Shown: positions 54,001 through 64,000 of the stretch, piece after piece
Layout of the letters: each line of letters starts with the position of its first letter
How positions within the stretch are numbered: the stretch's first letter is position 1
Source: Mangifera indica
Taxonomy: Eukaryota; Streptophyta; Magnoliopsida; Sapindales; Anacardiaceae
Direction: 5' to 3'
Length of the DNA: 64,000 bases
Assembly: GCF_011075055.1 (NCBI RefSeq)
Contig: NC_058141.1
Location: 15,819,639 to 15,883,638, forward strand
The notes under the pieces: generated by a model
The model's database searches: none
Seen by the model: only the letters and a program-made list of their open reading frames with translations
Told to the model about the DNA's origin: nothing
Made by a program: the position numbers and the translations under genes

Positions 54001-54702
54001 GGCCGTATGGTGATGAGTTTAATAAATAAGTGATGTTTGATTTTGGTTGACAGAATGCTGAAGACAACGAGTATCCAGAGGCTGTGGATCCATCACTTGA
54101 GTTTGTTTTAACCTCTCGTGATATAACTGGCACAGGAGCTCCAGCTACGTTGCTGGCATTTAATAATGAGAAGGGGTTTTCTGCTGAGAACATGGAGTCC
54201 ATTTGCAGTGCTGGTCTCTCCACAAAAGAAGGCAAGAGAAAACGCGGCCAAATTGGGGAGAAAGGTATTCTACCATTCACTCATTACTTGTTCCGTAGTT
54301 CTCATTTTGTATCATATTATTTGAGAAACACGAAAAAAAAAAAAAAAAGAAAATTCTTCACTAGTAGTCCTGTTTCTTCTTTAGTTCTAGGAAACAATAT
54401 AATGATTTTACAATATCCAATGCATTATATACAAATCTTATATTTTTTCTGGTAAACTGCAATGCAGGAATTGGTTTCAAGAGTGTATTTCTGATCACTG
54501 CTCGGCCTTACATATTCAGCAATGGCTATCAGATTCGATTCAGTGAAGAGCCCTGCCCACACTGTAACATTGCATACATGGTTCCTGAATGGATTGAGGA
54601 GAAGCCAACTCTATCTGACATCAAGCAAATATATGGTTCGGCTTCCACACTCCCGAACACTGTAATAATCCTACCCCTGAAGCCTGACAAAGTCCAGCCT
54701 GT
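54001..54702 (+). repeat. Near-identical tract shared with copy A (putative gene conversion), unit B
   Basis: Partner of 41512-42211; 702 against 700 bases, the difference being two bases in the intron 2 poly-A tract. It covers the exon encoding the N-box and ATP-lid region of the ATPase. Confidence 0.85.
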
Positions 54703-57700
54703 CAAGGAACAGCTTTCGAGTGTTCATCCAGAAATTCTGTTGTTCCTTACCAAAATCAAGCAACTATCTATCAGGGAACATAATGAGGATCCCGAGCTAA
54801 GTACTGTTAGTGCCATCACTATAAACAGTGAGACTAACTTTAAGACAAGGAAGAATATTGATGCTGAATCCTTTACACTCCATCTGTCTGCAGCTGGGAA
54901 CAATTTTGAAAAGGATTGCAGCTACTATATGTGGAGGCAAAGATTTCCTGTAAAGGAGGTAAACAGAGTGGAAAGGAGAATGGACATAGAAGAGTGGGTG
55001 ATCAATTTGGCTTTTCCATTTGGCAACCGTCTCGAGAGGGGGACAACCTCTCCTGGAGTTTATGCTTTTCTTCCAACAGAGATGGTTACAAACTTTCCCT
55101 TCATAATTCAAGCAGATTTTCTTCTTGCTTCATCGAGGGAAGCAATACTATTTGATAACAAATGGAATGAAGGAATTCTTGACTGTGTGCCTTCTGCTTT
55201 TGTTAAAGCATTAGAATCTTTGGTCAAAACAGAAGGAGCTCCAGTATCAAATTTACCTCCGATGTTCAATTTCTTGCCGGTTAAAAGCTCTTCTTATCAA
55301 CAGCTGAATGCTATAAGAGAATTAATTAAATCAAAGGTGGGTGAAGAAAATATTGTTCCGAGTGAATCAAACTTGGAGCAGAAATACTTCTACAAACCCC
55401 GTGATGTGGGAAGGTTGGTGCCTGCCTTCTGGAAAATTTTGGACAAGGCGAGGGACCAAGGCGTGAGCTTGAATAACCTCTCTTCCCATGGAATTTATGT
55501 TCTGAATTCTGCATTCGACAAGGTTGAGTATAATGAGGTACTGGATTTCTTGGGTGTGGGCTCAGTAAACAATGAATGGTATGCAAAGTGTATCCAGAGT
55601 TCGAATCTTGTTTTGGGAGTGTCAGAGGATGCTTATTTGGAGCTCCTCATTTTCCTAGCCGATAATTGGTCATCCAAATTCATCTCAACCAACATTGAAA
55701 ATATACCCTTGATCAAATATGTTGACCTGAATGAGAACGTGGCTTTGTGCAGCATTAGCAGTCTAGCGAGGTCGGGCAGTGAGAGAGTAATCTGTCTTTC
55801 ACAGCGTCAATCTTGGTTGATTAAGTGGAACAAGGAATTCAGATTCATTACCAATCGATTTTTTATGCCACAGAATACTTATGATGCTATTCAATCATGT
55901 CATCAGAAGGAAAATTTGTTGACATGGCTGAGAAACTGCGTGAAGGTTGATACTGTGAGTGTGTATGATTATGCAGGCGCTCTTATTAATTATCTCAATA
56001 ATGACTGCAAGCTTGTTGTTGCCTTTGCTCACTTCTTATATCACTCATACCTAAAGCGTTATATATCAAAAGAGCGCGTTCGAAATTTGTGTGAGAATAT
56101 GCCACTCGTTGATAACTACGGTAATGTGAAGGCAGAAAGAAATGGGGTCCTTGTCCCTGCTAATGGAAGCAACTGGGTGAATCTGTTTGTTTCAAACCCA
56201 TGGACTCAACAAAGCTATATTGAGTTGGGGGAAGATTACTTGCGTCCATGCTGTTATGCTGAGCAAGATACAAATGGAAAACAATTCATAGAGTTCCTAA
56301 AGTCCAATGTTGGAGCTTCTGATATCCCCAATATATCTCCTCCCGATGCTGGGATTCCATCTCTGTACTCCCCACTCACCAAGGAAAACGCATTCTTGCT
56401 CTTGGATTGGATTAAAAACCTGAAAAGTAAGGGAACTTATATCCCACAGAAGTTGTTTACATGCATGAAGAAGGGTGGCTGGCTGAAAGTCATTATGAAT
56501 GGTTCTCCTAGTTATGAACCACCGTCGGAGTCATTTTTTCTCAAATCATCATTGGGAACCATTTTGCAGAATGGATCTGTGCTCGTTGACATTCCTTTGA
56601 TCGACCAAAGTTTTTATGGTGAAACTATACACAATTACAAGCAGGAACTTATGGTTATTGGAGTTATGTTTGAATATTCAGAAGCCTGTAAATTTATTGG
56701 GAAACGTCTCATGACGCAGGCAGCTTCCTACAATGTTACTAGAAGCAGCACCTTGTCTATACTGAATTTTGTCAAATTTCTGGGGGAAAATTACCTTTCA
56801 CCTGATAGTTTCATTAGCAGTATAAGAGGAGGAAGTTGGCTAAAAACTTGCTGTGGTTACATGTCACCAGATAGATCTGTTTTATTTGATCAGGAGTGGA
56901 AAGTAGCATCAGAAATCAGCAACATTCCCTTCATTGATCAAGCTTACTATGGCGAGGAAATCCTTGGTTTCAGAAAGGAGCTCCAGCAGCTTGCTGTTGT
57001 ACTTGGCTTCAATCAACATTATGAGCTTGTCATTCAGCACTTAAAATCACCTTCGAACCTAACTTATCTCACAGATGAGGCCGTACTTTTGCTTCTGAAG
57101 TGCATACGTAACACAGATTCCTTTGTTTATAACAAACTTGTTCAAGCACTTCAGAGTGCAAAATGCTTGAAGACAACTGCTGGTTACAAGTCTCCATGTG
57201 AATGTTTTCTATTAGATCCTAAGTGGGTTCTCTTCTACAGGTTTTCAACGATATCCCAATACTTGATCTGAAATTCCATGGAAGCCGCATGTCTTCTTGG
57301 GTAAATGAGTTGAAGCAATTAGGAGTCACGGTGGATTTTGAAGTGGCCGTGGAAGAATTTATCAGAATTTTTCAGCAGAAGGCTCGTTCATCGTCCATTT
57401 CTGAAAACAATGTGCTATCCTTTCTCTCGTGTTACAGAAAGTTAAATGCGATGTCTCTGCATTTTCCTTGTAAGTTTATGAAGTGCATATGTGATGAAAA
57501 ATGGCTGCGGACTAAGTATAGCGGTGATCCAGTTAGATCTCCACGAGAATGCATTCTTTTTGGTCCTGAATGGGAGTTCATATCTCCTATAGCCACACTT
57601 CCTTTTATAGATGACCGCGATAGTTGTTATGGCAAAGCCATTCATGAATACAGAGAAGAGCTGAATAGTGTGGGAGTTACTGTGCAACTTCAAGATGGTG

Positions 57701-59682
57701 TTAAGTTTGTGGCTAATGGACTTTTAAATTTCGTGAATCCCAGCAGCCTCACTCCTGCAAATGTTCTTGCATTGCTTAAATGCATCCGGCTATCAGAACA
57801 GATGAATTACTCTTTGCCCAAGTCATTTCGCAAAAAAGTTTCTCAAAAATGGTTGAAGACTTACCATTCTGCCGATTATTATAGCCCAAGCCAATGCTGC
57901 TTGTTTGATTCCAAGTGGGAATTGTTTTTGAACCGGAGAGATGGACCTTTCATTGACGAAGAGTTTTATGGTTCTGAAATCAAATCTTACCGTGTAGAGC
58001 TTAGAGCAATAGGAGTAACGGTTGATGTTGAGAATGGATGTTCGCTGCTTGCCGACAACCTGGATTCTCACTCTGACTTTGCCACTATAGTTCGAATATA
58101 TAAATTCTTGGGAAAAATGAAGTGGGAAGCTAATAGTGAAGCTGCAAAAAGGATATGGATCCCTAATGGAAGTAAGACTGGACAATGGGTCAACCCTGAA
58201 GAGTGTGTTTTACGTGATAAAGATGGTCTGTTCAGTCCTCAGTTGAATGTATTAGATAAACACTACGGGCGAGACTTGCTGAGCTTCTTCACTAGTGCTT
58301 TCAGTGTTAAATCCAATCCTTCGGATGATGATTATTGCAAGCTTTGGAAGGGTTGGGAAGGCTTACGACAGCAACTGTCAAATGTTGAGTGTTGTGCATT
58401 TTGGCGTAGTGTCGTAGATTGGAGTCCGAGGAAACAAAAACTTCTCGCTGACAGCTTGCTGAAGGTGCCGGTAGATTCAGGCTCAGATGGAATTTTGTTG
58501 GTCAACAAGCGAGATGTTTTTATTCCTGACGACCTTCAACTTAAGGATGCATTTGAAAAATCCTCTCGCTCATTATTTGTCTGGTGCCCTCAGTCCAGCT
58601 CACCTTCTTTACCTCGGACCAAGTTGCTTGAAGTCTATAGGAACCTTGGGGTTCGCACAATCTCTGAATCTGTGAAGAGGGAAGAACTATCCATTGAAGA
58701 TAGTGTGAAACTCAAGCAGATGAATTCAAGTGATGTATCAATTGGCAGAGAGTTGGTTAAACTCATCCTAGGTTTCCTTGCTGATTGTAAACTTGAAGCT
58801 GAAAAGAGGCATGAAGCTGTAAAGTGCCTCCTCAATCTCGCTGCTCTGGAGACTCCAGAACCAATCACCGTGAGGTATAGCTTATCATTGTCTACTGGTG
58901 AAATTGTGGATGTCTCAGAATGCCAAATGATTCGATGGGATAAAGATGGTTCAAAGTTTTATACTCAGGAGACGGACAGGTCTAGGGGACACAAATTTCT
59001 CATAGAATATGCAACCTACTTCTCTGAAGTCATATCCGAGGGTGTGTTATGGGATAGAGAGGAACACATAAGTGCACTCTCTGAACTGATCAAGTGTGCT
59101 TTTCTGGTGGAATTTGATGAAGCCGCCATTGGATTTCTTATGAAATCAAAGAATTTGCAGATCTTCACGGAGGATGAGAAGTTTTTGACTGGTGAATTCC
59201 CTTCTGATTAGGTACGCTTAAAATCCCACAAGACGTCTGTTTTCTCCTCCAGTTGTCTTGTGTTAAGTTTTTGTTGCATGGATGTGTTTCTTTTTTGAAG
59301 TATATGATATCATGTGTTCTCGTTGCTTCTGGATGTGCAAGAGGAGGGAATAGCTGCTATATGGCCTATCTCTATAATTAATATCTTATCATGTGTTTGT
59401 TCTGGTCCTCTGTTTCTAATTATATTTCCAAATTATGTAAGATTGTGTTATGTCTATTCTACTTATCTTTATCTTAATCTTAATCTAGTTTTTTTTTTCG
59501 TTGTGAATTTCTTTTGCTTGTTCTGTTTTTCATGCTTTCTGTTCTGATAATAAACTGGGCCATAACTAAGGTAAAAGACGCCAATTTAAGAAATAATTTT
59601 TATTTTAATAATATTTTTTATCAAATACTTATTTCTCAGACAGTTGAATTAATTAGATTTAGCAAATTAGAATATATAATGC

Positions 59683-61129
59683 ACGATAAAAAAACATTCC
59701 AATAATCAACCAATTTATTTTTTTAAAGTAATTAAAGTAATTTTGCTCCTTATTAAGCAAATATACTCACTTTTCTTATTTTTAAACAAAAATGCAAACT
59801 TTTCAAACTTTCAAACAAAAATACCTTAAATATTATTTAAAATACCAAGTGTGTGTCTATTATTTTATTTGCCATGACAAAGAGTTACATCAAAATTATA
59901 GAATTACCACTATTATTTTATTCCACTTTTTATTGTCTTGTCTTGATCAATATTTATGCAATACTTGATGATATAATAGTTTAAGTATTATAAATACTTG
60001 TGTATGAAACTTGGATATATTAGAATTGCATGCGGGGCGAATTTGATGAAATGATAAGGTAGTACAATTTGAAGTGAATAGCATTTTCTATGTAACCTTT
60101 TTTTTTATAAAAGATTACATAATAGAGAAGTGACATTTTTTATCTACAAAAGTTGGATACTTTTAAAGAAATATTGTTATTTGTACCCAATATATCCACT
60201 ATTTTTATATAATATTACCCTATATTAATTATGAATTATTCAAAAAAATAGTTTGATTTTAGTGTAAATTTTTTCAACATATGATAAATGGGTATTTTCA
60301 ATATATATATATATATATATTGAAAATTTTCTTAAAATTTATAAAAAGTAAGAAATGAAAAGGAATGAAGAATGTGGGAGAGTTGTGGGACGGTGGTGTA
60401 TTAAGCACTCAATTAAAAGGCATGCACATACTCAAAGTTCGAACAAAAAGAAAGTGGGATTCTTTATATTTTCAATATACTTTGATTCTTTCTTCTCTAT
60501 GTTGTCTCTTTCTCCATCTTCAAATATTTTTTTATTATTTTTATTTTTTCATAAAAATTTTCCATATTTTTGATTGTCAAATGAAGTGAGTCTCGCTACA
60601 AATTGTTAATGCACCATTGTGATTTGTGAAGCTTTTTTACCAAAAAAAATAAAAATAATAGTTGCTACTGGGTTCCTTCCATGTATGCTTTTCCAGCTCA
60701 CTAAGAGAAGCCAATTCTATAATCATTCTTATCACTTTCATATTGCTTCTAATAGATAGTAATCTGTTATTGGATGTTTCCAAAAATTTGTTTAAGCTGT
60801 TCTCAAAATTTGCTTAAACACTTTTTTTTTTTTTTTAAATTTTGAATACAAGATAACTGATAAAATTGAAGAAAAAATAAAATCAAATGCATAAATATAT
60901 ACAATAAATATATACATAACAACTTAGAAATCGATAAAATAAACAATGATAAATACAAATATATATCTGTGATCTATTCGATGCAGTGAAAATACAACTG
61001 TGAGACCAAATACTGACATATAAAGGTGGACGACTCTCGGGGAAAATCCAGACAACGTGACAATGCTATACACTCTATAAAAGTAATATAAAAACGTCGC
61101 AATCACTAGAACCATCATCTTGCTAGAGG
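59683..61129. other. Intergenic, AT-rich, no gene seen
   Basis: Beyond the end of duplication unit B. Short ORFs (60355-60589) are low-complexity and not supported. A perfect AT palindrome is listed separately. Confidence 0.4.
60294..60327. repeat. Perfect 34-base palindrome
   Basis: ATTTTCA, ten AT units, then TGAAAAT: a perfect inverted repeat around an AT microsatellite. It could extrude a hairpin; probably an AT repeat within AT-rich DNA. Confidence 0.8.
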
Positions 61130-62260
61130 ATAACCTTCGCTCGATGTAGTATCATGTGATCAACTCGTGGTATATGCTCAGAAGTTGTCCAAAAACTCAT
61201 CACCTTTAACAATGCCCGTATGAATGTCGTATATAGTCACATCCGTCATCCGAGCCCCTCATAACTCCTTGAGTATGATACCTTGGAGTTATATACTATA
61301 ATTGACCAGTTATGGAAATCTATAACTTTAGCTATCCAATGGACACAGTCGAAGTTTATAGGGATGAAAACCTATAAACATTGAGAAATTATAATGGATA
61401 CATGTATTATATATAAGTTAATTTAAAATAAATTATAATGGAAACACTATAATACTATACCCTATCGATCTCCCCTATGGTTTGTAAAATAAACCGAGGT
61501 ATAATCTGCCTCAACCATCTTTGTGAAAAGCTCGGAAAACTCGTACTCTTTTAGTGGCGTGATATTCTTATTGTCAAATTTCATCCCGATATGTCTCACA
61601 AAGAAGGTGTGGCCCATCATCCAATTTTGTGGAACAACAGCCTGTTGCTTGTGCTAGTGTCGACGTAATAATGCCAAAAAAGAATCTACATGTTGAAATA
61701 GATATAAAAAAAATTTGAATTGTATTAGTTTTTTAATGAATATATAAAATATTTAACCAAATTCAATAGAATTGACAACTTACATCGTCGATCAACCACT
61801 TGAGCAGCTCGACAACAATCCTCTAGAAAGTGTCTCTAGACTGAGCACTAATGAAATAAACCTTATAGTCTTCGGATGCTACAGCTTCGGTGAACCACGT
61901 GAGAAAAAATTCCTCGCATTCTGTAGCAGAGGATGGAATGGTTCAAATTTGACGTTTTGACCTCGGTTTGATTAGATTGGTATATGGTGTGCGAACGAGC
62001 GGACCTTTCCAGATAATTTGACCATGAGCAATCCACACCAACTGAAAAATAACAAAAAACTGTTAATTAAATATTTAATCTTATTTAATAAATACGATTA
62101 AATTGGTTAATATTACCTTGTTAATGTACGACGGAGGAGGTTTGGCGGGAGAATCCTCTATTATTGTCAAGTCAACCATCCCCACCCCCTTGATGGACTA
62201 CACAAGTAATTTTATATTATCAGTTATTAATATATATGAAAATATACAAATTATAATGGA
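61130..62260 (-). pseudogene. Decayed transposon-type Ulp1 (C48) protease gene
   Basis: Minus-strand exon-like pieces with sensible splice sites. SIKGVGMVDLTIIEDSPAKP ends ...INK|GTAATA. Then, after an acceptor TTATTTTTCAG near 62043, comes LVWIAHGQIIWKGPL, an in-frame TGA, ECEEFFLTWFTEAVAS, then DYKVYFISAQSRDTF and an in-frame TAG. Next is VPQNWMMGHTFFVRHIGMKF. After TTATAG, VFIPINFDCVHWIAKVIDFH followed by NWSIIVYNS. The last block is the Ulp1/C48 core (VxIPINxxxxHWxxxVIDxxxxxIxVYDS). The His-Trp is kept, but the usual catalytic Asp reads Asn and no downstream Gln/Cys motif was found. Such proteases are often carried by plant Mutator-like elements. Several in-frame stops make it non-functional. 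Confidence 0.6.
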
Positions 62261-63429
62261 TATATCTCGTCCTGGTCTCCATGTGAAATAAATTCCAGTA
62301 GCTCGTCTCCCTGTGAACTAATTTCAATTATTTTTTTACTGAAGCTACATATATCAACAATTAACCACTATCGCTCATCCTAAAAAAAAGAAAAAAAACA
62401 TTTTAAATATACATAATAATATTAATAACAAATTGATCAATGACATTTAATGAAAAAATATACTACCTCTACGGGTGAAGGAAGGTGTACGAGGAGAACT
62501 TTCAATTGATAACCCCTCATGACCAATACCTTACACGAATATTAATAACAAATTGATAAATGAAATTCCTAAAACACGTCCTCTTGAACAATTACAACTG
62601 CTCTGGTGTTAATGTTGACCTAATCTTCAAAAAAGTCAATTTCCCCCTATCCCTCGTATTCCCCTTGTTTCATAGATCACCTCCTTGGTTACTGTTAAAT
62701 TTCCCAATCGCCCCCGGAGATTTCCCCCACCTCTTTTAGGTCCTAATTATTTGAAAAATTGAAAAATTTCCCATTCCATGGGCCATTGTTCCAATCCGGG
62801 GGCGATGTAATTCAACCCAAAAAATCTAGGGGTCCTCCGGGTTAGATCTCTAGCCAAACTAACATATTTATCGATAAAAAATCGTCATTTTAGCTTCCAA
62901 TTTCAACACAAATCAAATCTACACATCCTATAACACAATAGCCCTAAAAATTTCAACTAAAACAACCAAGAATCAAGACATTTGATGCATTATTCAAAAT
63001 CGAAACCCTAAATATTTAATGCTCAAATCTTCATCAAATCGCAATAATTGTAACAATAAATTGATTCAAACAAGATTAGAGATGATGTACTAACATTTTT
63101 TGCTATTTTTGGTCACCAAAAAATAAGAAAAGTCGACAAAAAACACAAACGAAGGCAACGCTGTGGAAGACCCATGGGAGACTCGTGAATTCATTTGAAT
63201 TTCAATAGTGTGCTAAGGGAAATTTAGGAAGGAATATGTAAAATTCTCGCTTTATATATAAGGACATTTTGGTTATTGCACAAAAGCAGGACATTTTCGC
63301 TTAATCCTTAAGTTTTTGGATAATTTTACTTAAACCCCCTTTCTTTTAGCCAATTATTTTAATTTGCCTAAAAGATCTCTCATAACGACTTAAAAGGTCT
63401 TCGGCGTATTAATTAAGTTTAATGGTATT
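62261..63429. other. Spacer with a C-run-rich patch
   Basis: Probably the 5' part of the decayed protease element; exons could not be read. The patch 62640-62840 is unusually rich in runs of C and G (CCCCC, GGGGG) compared with its surroundings. No gene recognised. Confidence 0.35.
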
Positions 63430-63850
63430 ATCAAAAACTTATAATGACCTTCGTATGTAAGAAAAATTGTTTTTGATATTATTATCAATAGAAATTCTAA
63501 TTTGGTGATGTTCAATCTGTATACCTATTTTTGAGAAATAGATGACACCTCCTAATTGATCGAGCAATTCTTCAATTACAAGAATTCAATGCTTATTTGA
63601 CACAATTGCATTATTCATGGCTCGGTACTTAACACAAAATTGCTAATTTCTATGCTTCTTTTAAACTTGAATTACTAAACTAGAGAACGAGCTACAATTG
63701 GCTAAATGATCTCAATGACTAGTATTTCATAAACTATCATTTCAATTTCATTCTTCTTATTACGGATACATTAACAACTTCAATGTCTGATGTAAATTTG
63801 TAGCATGTTCCCAATATTGGGAAGGAGACAACCCTCTTGGTTCTTGAAAG
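63430..63850 (-). mobile_element. Decayed Ty3/gypsy RT fragment, copy 2
   Basis: Closely related at the DNA level to 48300-48720. On the minus strand SVFQEPRGLSPSQYWEHATN lies near 63840-63780 and VIEELLDQLGGVI near 63575-63535, the conserved RT positions. The element is interrupted at about 63850 by a Mutator-like terminus. Confidence 0.7.
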
Positions 63851-64000
63851 ACTGATTAAGGGAGAATCACTAGTTTCCACCCAAAGTTTGCTGAAATTGC
63901 ACTTTTCCATCCTTCAAGTTTAAAAATTTTATTTTCCCGCCTATCGTACAAATCTATAGAAAATTCTGTTAACGTTAACTATGATATTGATTGAAAAAAA
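63851..64000. mobile_element. Mutator-like terminus, cut by the window end
   Basis: AGAATCACTAGTTTCCACCC followed by AAAGTTTGCTGAAAT resembles the left ends at 49366 and 50464. It sits inside the gypsy RT fragment, so it inserted after the retroelement. The other end lies outside the window. Confidence 0.45.

Larger units (their letters stand above)
52981..59211 (+). pseudogene. Sacsin/NO VEIN-like GHKL-ATPase, copy B, with a 1-bp frameshift
   Basis: Same structure as copy A: exon 1 52981-53145, exon 2 54054-54264, exon 3 from 54468. In the third internal repeat copy A has four Gs after AAAT whereas copy B has three (57225-57227). The frame therefore shifts and terminates at 57271, after about 1059 residues. 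The remaining 660 codons are open in the new frame to 59211 and align closely with copy A to the final FPSD. No other lesion is visible. Possibilities: a recent inactivating deletion, a truncated protein that keeps the ATPase domain, or a homopolymer error in the sequence. The ATPase exon is identical to copy A through the conversion tract. Family call is strong; pseudogene status is uncertain. Confidence 0.6.
49874..59682 (+). repeat. Tandem segmental duplication, unit B
   Basis: Counterpart of 39552-47215. It is about 2.1 kb longer, mainly because 50020-52719 holds the foldback Mutator-like element and AT-rich element sequence absent from unit A. Promoter block, exon-intron structure and 3' flank align with unit A. 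Confidence 0.75.

Noticed and set aside
57223..57240. A tiny intron (GTGGGTTCTCTTCTACAG) restoring the frame in copy B
   Set aside because: Eighteen bases is far below the minimum for plant splicing, and copy A encodes protein through the same stretch.
57223..59211. Separate downstream gene of 662 codons
   Set aside because: The first codon is GTG, not ATG. The reading frame is simply the continuation of copy B after the one-base deletion, and it has no promoter or start context of its own.

Overview
The window is nuclear DNA from a dicot plant. It is AT-rich, with long AT-rich spacers, GT-AG introns, MITEs, decayed LTR-retrotransposons and protein families typical of land plants. The species cannot be fixed from sequence alone. 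Exon structures below were read by eye from reading frame, splice consensus and family knowledge, so exact ends are predictions.

Layout: (1) 578-1537 (+), intronless gene with a C-terminal SAM domain. (2) 5267-5406 (-), MIR169 hairpin with an intact mature miR169 sequence and a TATA box upstream. (3) 8634-10289 (+), intronless armadillo-repeat protein. (4) 12607-12744 (-), orphan exon-like fragment. (5) 14173-14956 (-), three-exon CASP-like membrane protein. (6) 16-18.5 kb, a cluster of non-autonomous transposons. (7) 19110-22853 (-), five-exon Atos/FAM214-like (DUF4210) protein. (8) 26170-28830 (+), five-exon ubiquitin-conjugating enzyme with a UBA domain (UBC27 type). (9) 30627-31402, long-TIR foldback Mutator-like element. 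(10) 33261-37220 (+), seven-exon CDC2-related kinase with an N-terminal acylation motif and a tiny uORF. (11) 39.5-59.7 kb, tandem segmental duplication of a large sacsin/NO VEIN-like GHKL-ATPase gene: copy A is open (1706 aa), copy B has a 1-bp frameshift. The copies share a roughly 700-bp nearly identical tract across the ATPase exon and intron 2, which looks like gene conversion. (12) The spacer between the copies and the right end of the window hold Ty3/gypsy pol fragments, more Mutator-like ends and a decayed Ulp1 (C48)-type protease gene from a transposon.

The genes are independent housekeeping or regulatory loci; no operon-like or pathway cluster is evident. The observations most worth a second look are the MIR169 locus, the duplicated ATPase pair with its conversion tract and frameshift, the internal repeat of about 115 residues in those ATPases, and the two related hairpin-forming Mutator-like elements with 9-bp target-site duplications.
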